Assembly (NCBI RefSeq): GCF_042683245.1 | Contig: NZ_JBHUJB010000083.1 | Location: 1-64,000 of the forward strand | Direction: 5' to 3' | DNA: 64,000 nt | DNA from: Rubritalea tangerina | Lineage (GTDB): Bacteria > Verrucomicrobiota > Verrucomicrobiia > Verrucomicrobiales > Akkermansiaceae | In this document: piece by piece, positions 63,911 to 64,000 of the stretch | Numbering within the stretch: the first letter of the stretch is position 1 | Layout of the letters: every line of letters starts with the position of its first letter | Translations under genes and position numbers: made by a program | The notes under the pieces: model-generated | What the model saw: only the letters and a program-made list of their open reading frames with translations | Told to the model about the DNA's origin: nothing | Databases searched by the model: none

Positions 63911-64000
63911 CTAGTCAGTCATACCCACAAATGGATTAGCGTCCATCAACGACCGGATTTGCGCCTGGTTGAGCACTCCAAAAAATAAGTAAACCTCGTC
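63911..64000 (-). CDS. 3' end of a LamG-domain gene (partial)
   Basis: The last 29 codons of a leftward gene that enters from the right edge: DEVYLFFGVLNQAQIRSLMD then ANPFVGMTD and TAG at 63911-63913. D-E-V-Y...L...QI..L is the terminal strand of LamG/concanavalin-like domains, as in the FecR-LamG protein at 28106-29704 (DELYIFPAALTPRQITR). It could be the FecR partner of another sigma module, which would suit the downstream secreted proteins, but only the tail is visible. Confidence 0.6.
   Translation of the reverse strand, partial: DEVYLFFGVLNQAQIRSLMDANPFVGMTD

Noticed and set aside
1..64000. CRISPR arrays, tRNA or rRNA genes, complete insertion sequences
   Set aside because: No regularly spaced repeats, cloverleaf sequences or transposase genes were recognised on either strand.

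Overview
The window looks like a chromosomal segment of a free-living, probably marine, member of the Verrucomicrobiota (Verrucomicrobiales/Rubritaleaceae-like). This is inferred from gene content: many secreted proteins with PEP-CTERM sorting tails of the VPEPSSTALLGLAG..RRRK type, a Verru_Chthon cassette protein A, four S1 sulfatases, an ASPIC/UnbV FG-GAP protein, ECF sigma factors paired with FecR or Ser/Thr-kinase partners, and mostly weak or absent Shine-Dalgarno sequences. The + strand is C-rich over G nearly throughout, whichever strand is coding, so + genes end codons in C while - genes end them in G or T. This is a strong replication-strand asymmetry.

Layout. 1-8000: a gene remnant, two copies of a ~219-bp MITE, a divergent ECF-sigma/FecR pair facing a Tat-exported FAD oxidoreductase, a PEP-CTERM protein, and an ECF-sigma/Ser-Thr-kinase pair whose kinase has an in-frame stop. 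8000-14300: a frameshifted PEP-CTERM protein and then a sulfated-glycan degradation cluster (parallel beta-helix protein, S1 sulfatase, GH20 hexosaminidase). 14300-22100: a second MITE family and five PEP-CTERM genes around an ASPIC/UnbV protein broken by UGA. 22300-36200: a 1734-aa di-heme cytochrome multidomain protein, an ECF-sigma/FecR-LamG pair, two more sulfatases and a cardiolipin synthase. 36250-43000: an STN-like protein, Verru_Chthon A, an SDR whose catalytic Tyr is His, a PUR/DUF3276 nucleic-acid-binding protein and a prolyl-aminopeptidase-like hydrolase. 43060-46870: a candidate small RNA and dnaE.

46900-58000 is a defence island with a more balanced base composition. It holds a pRiA4b ORF-3-like protein, hsdR, a Septu-like PtuA/PtuB pair, hsdM (one-base frameshift), hsdS and a DUF3800 protein enclosed by a duplicated hsdS 3' end, and ends in a deleted SWIM/SNF2 helicase remnant bounded by MITE-2 sequences. 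The Septu-like ATPase/HNH pair sits between hsdR and hsdMS, and four copies of a TTAAGYGTAATTT-like motif, arranged as two pairs with 21-bp spacing, precede hsdM. I regard this as the best candidate for a composite defence system.

58250-64000 is a leftward block: a truncated PDZ protein, a sulfatase with a CGASR active-site motif, and three proteins sharing one secreted domain (one with thrombospondin-type-3 repeats, one with an intact PEP-CTERM tail, one with a degenerate tail), then the 3' end of a LamG-type gene.

A theme is gene disruption: in-frame stops in the kinase, a PEP-CTERM protein and the ASPIC protein; frameshifts in a PEP-CTERM protein, hsdM and the helicase; a large deletion in the helicase; and truncation of the PDZ protein. 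Two PEP-CTERM genes are broken exactly at the junction between exported domain and sorting tail. No tRNA, rRNA, CRISPR array or complete transposase gene was seen.
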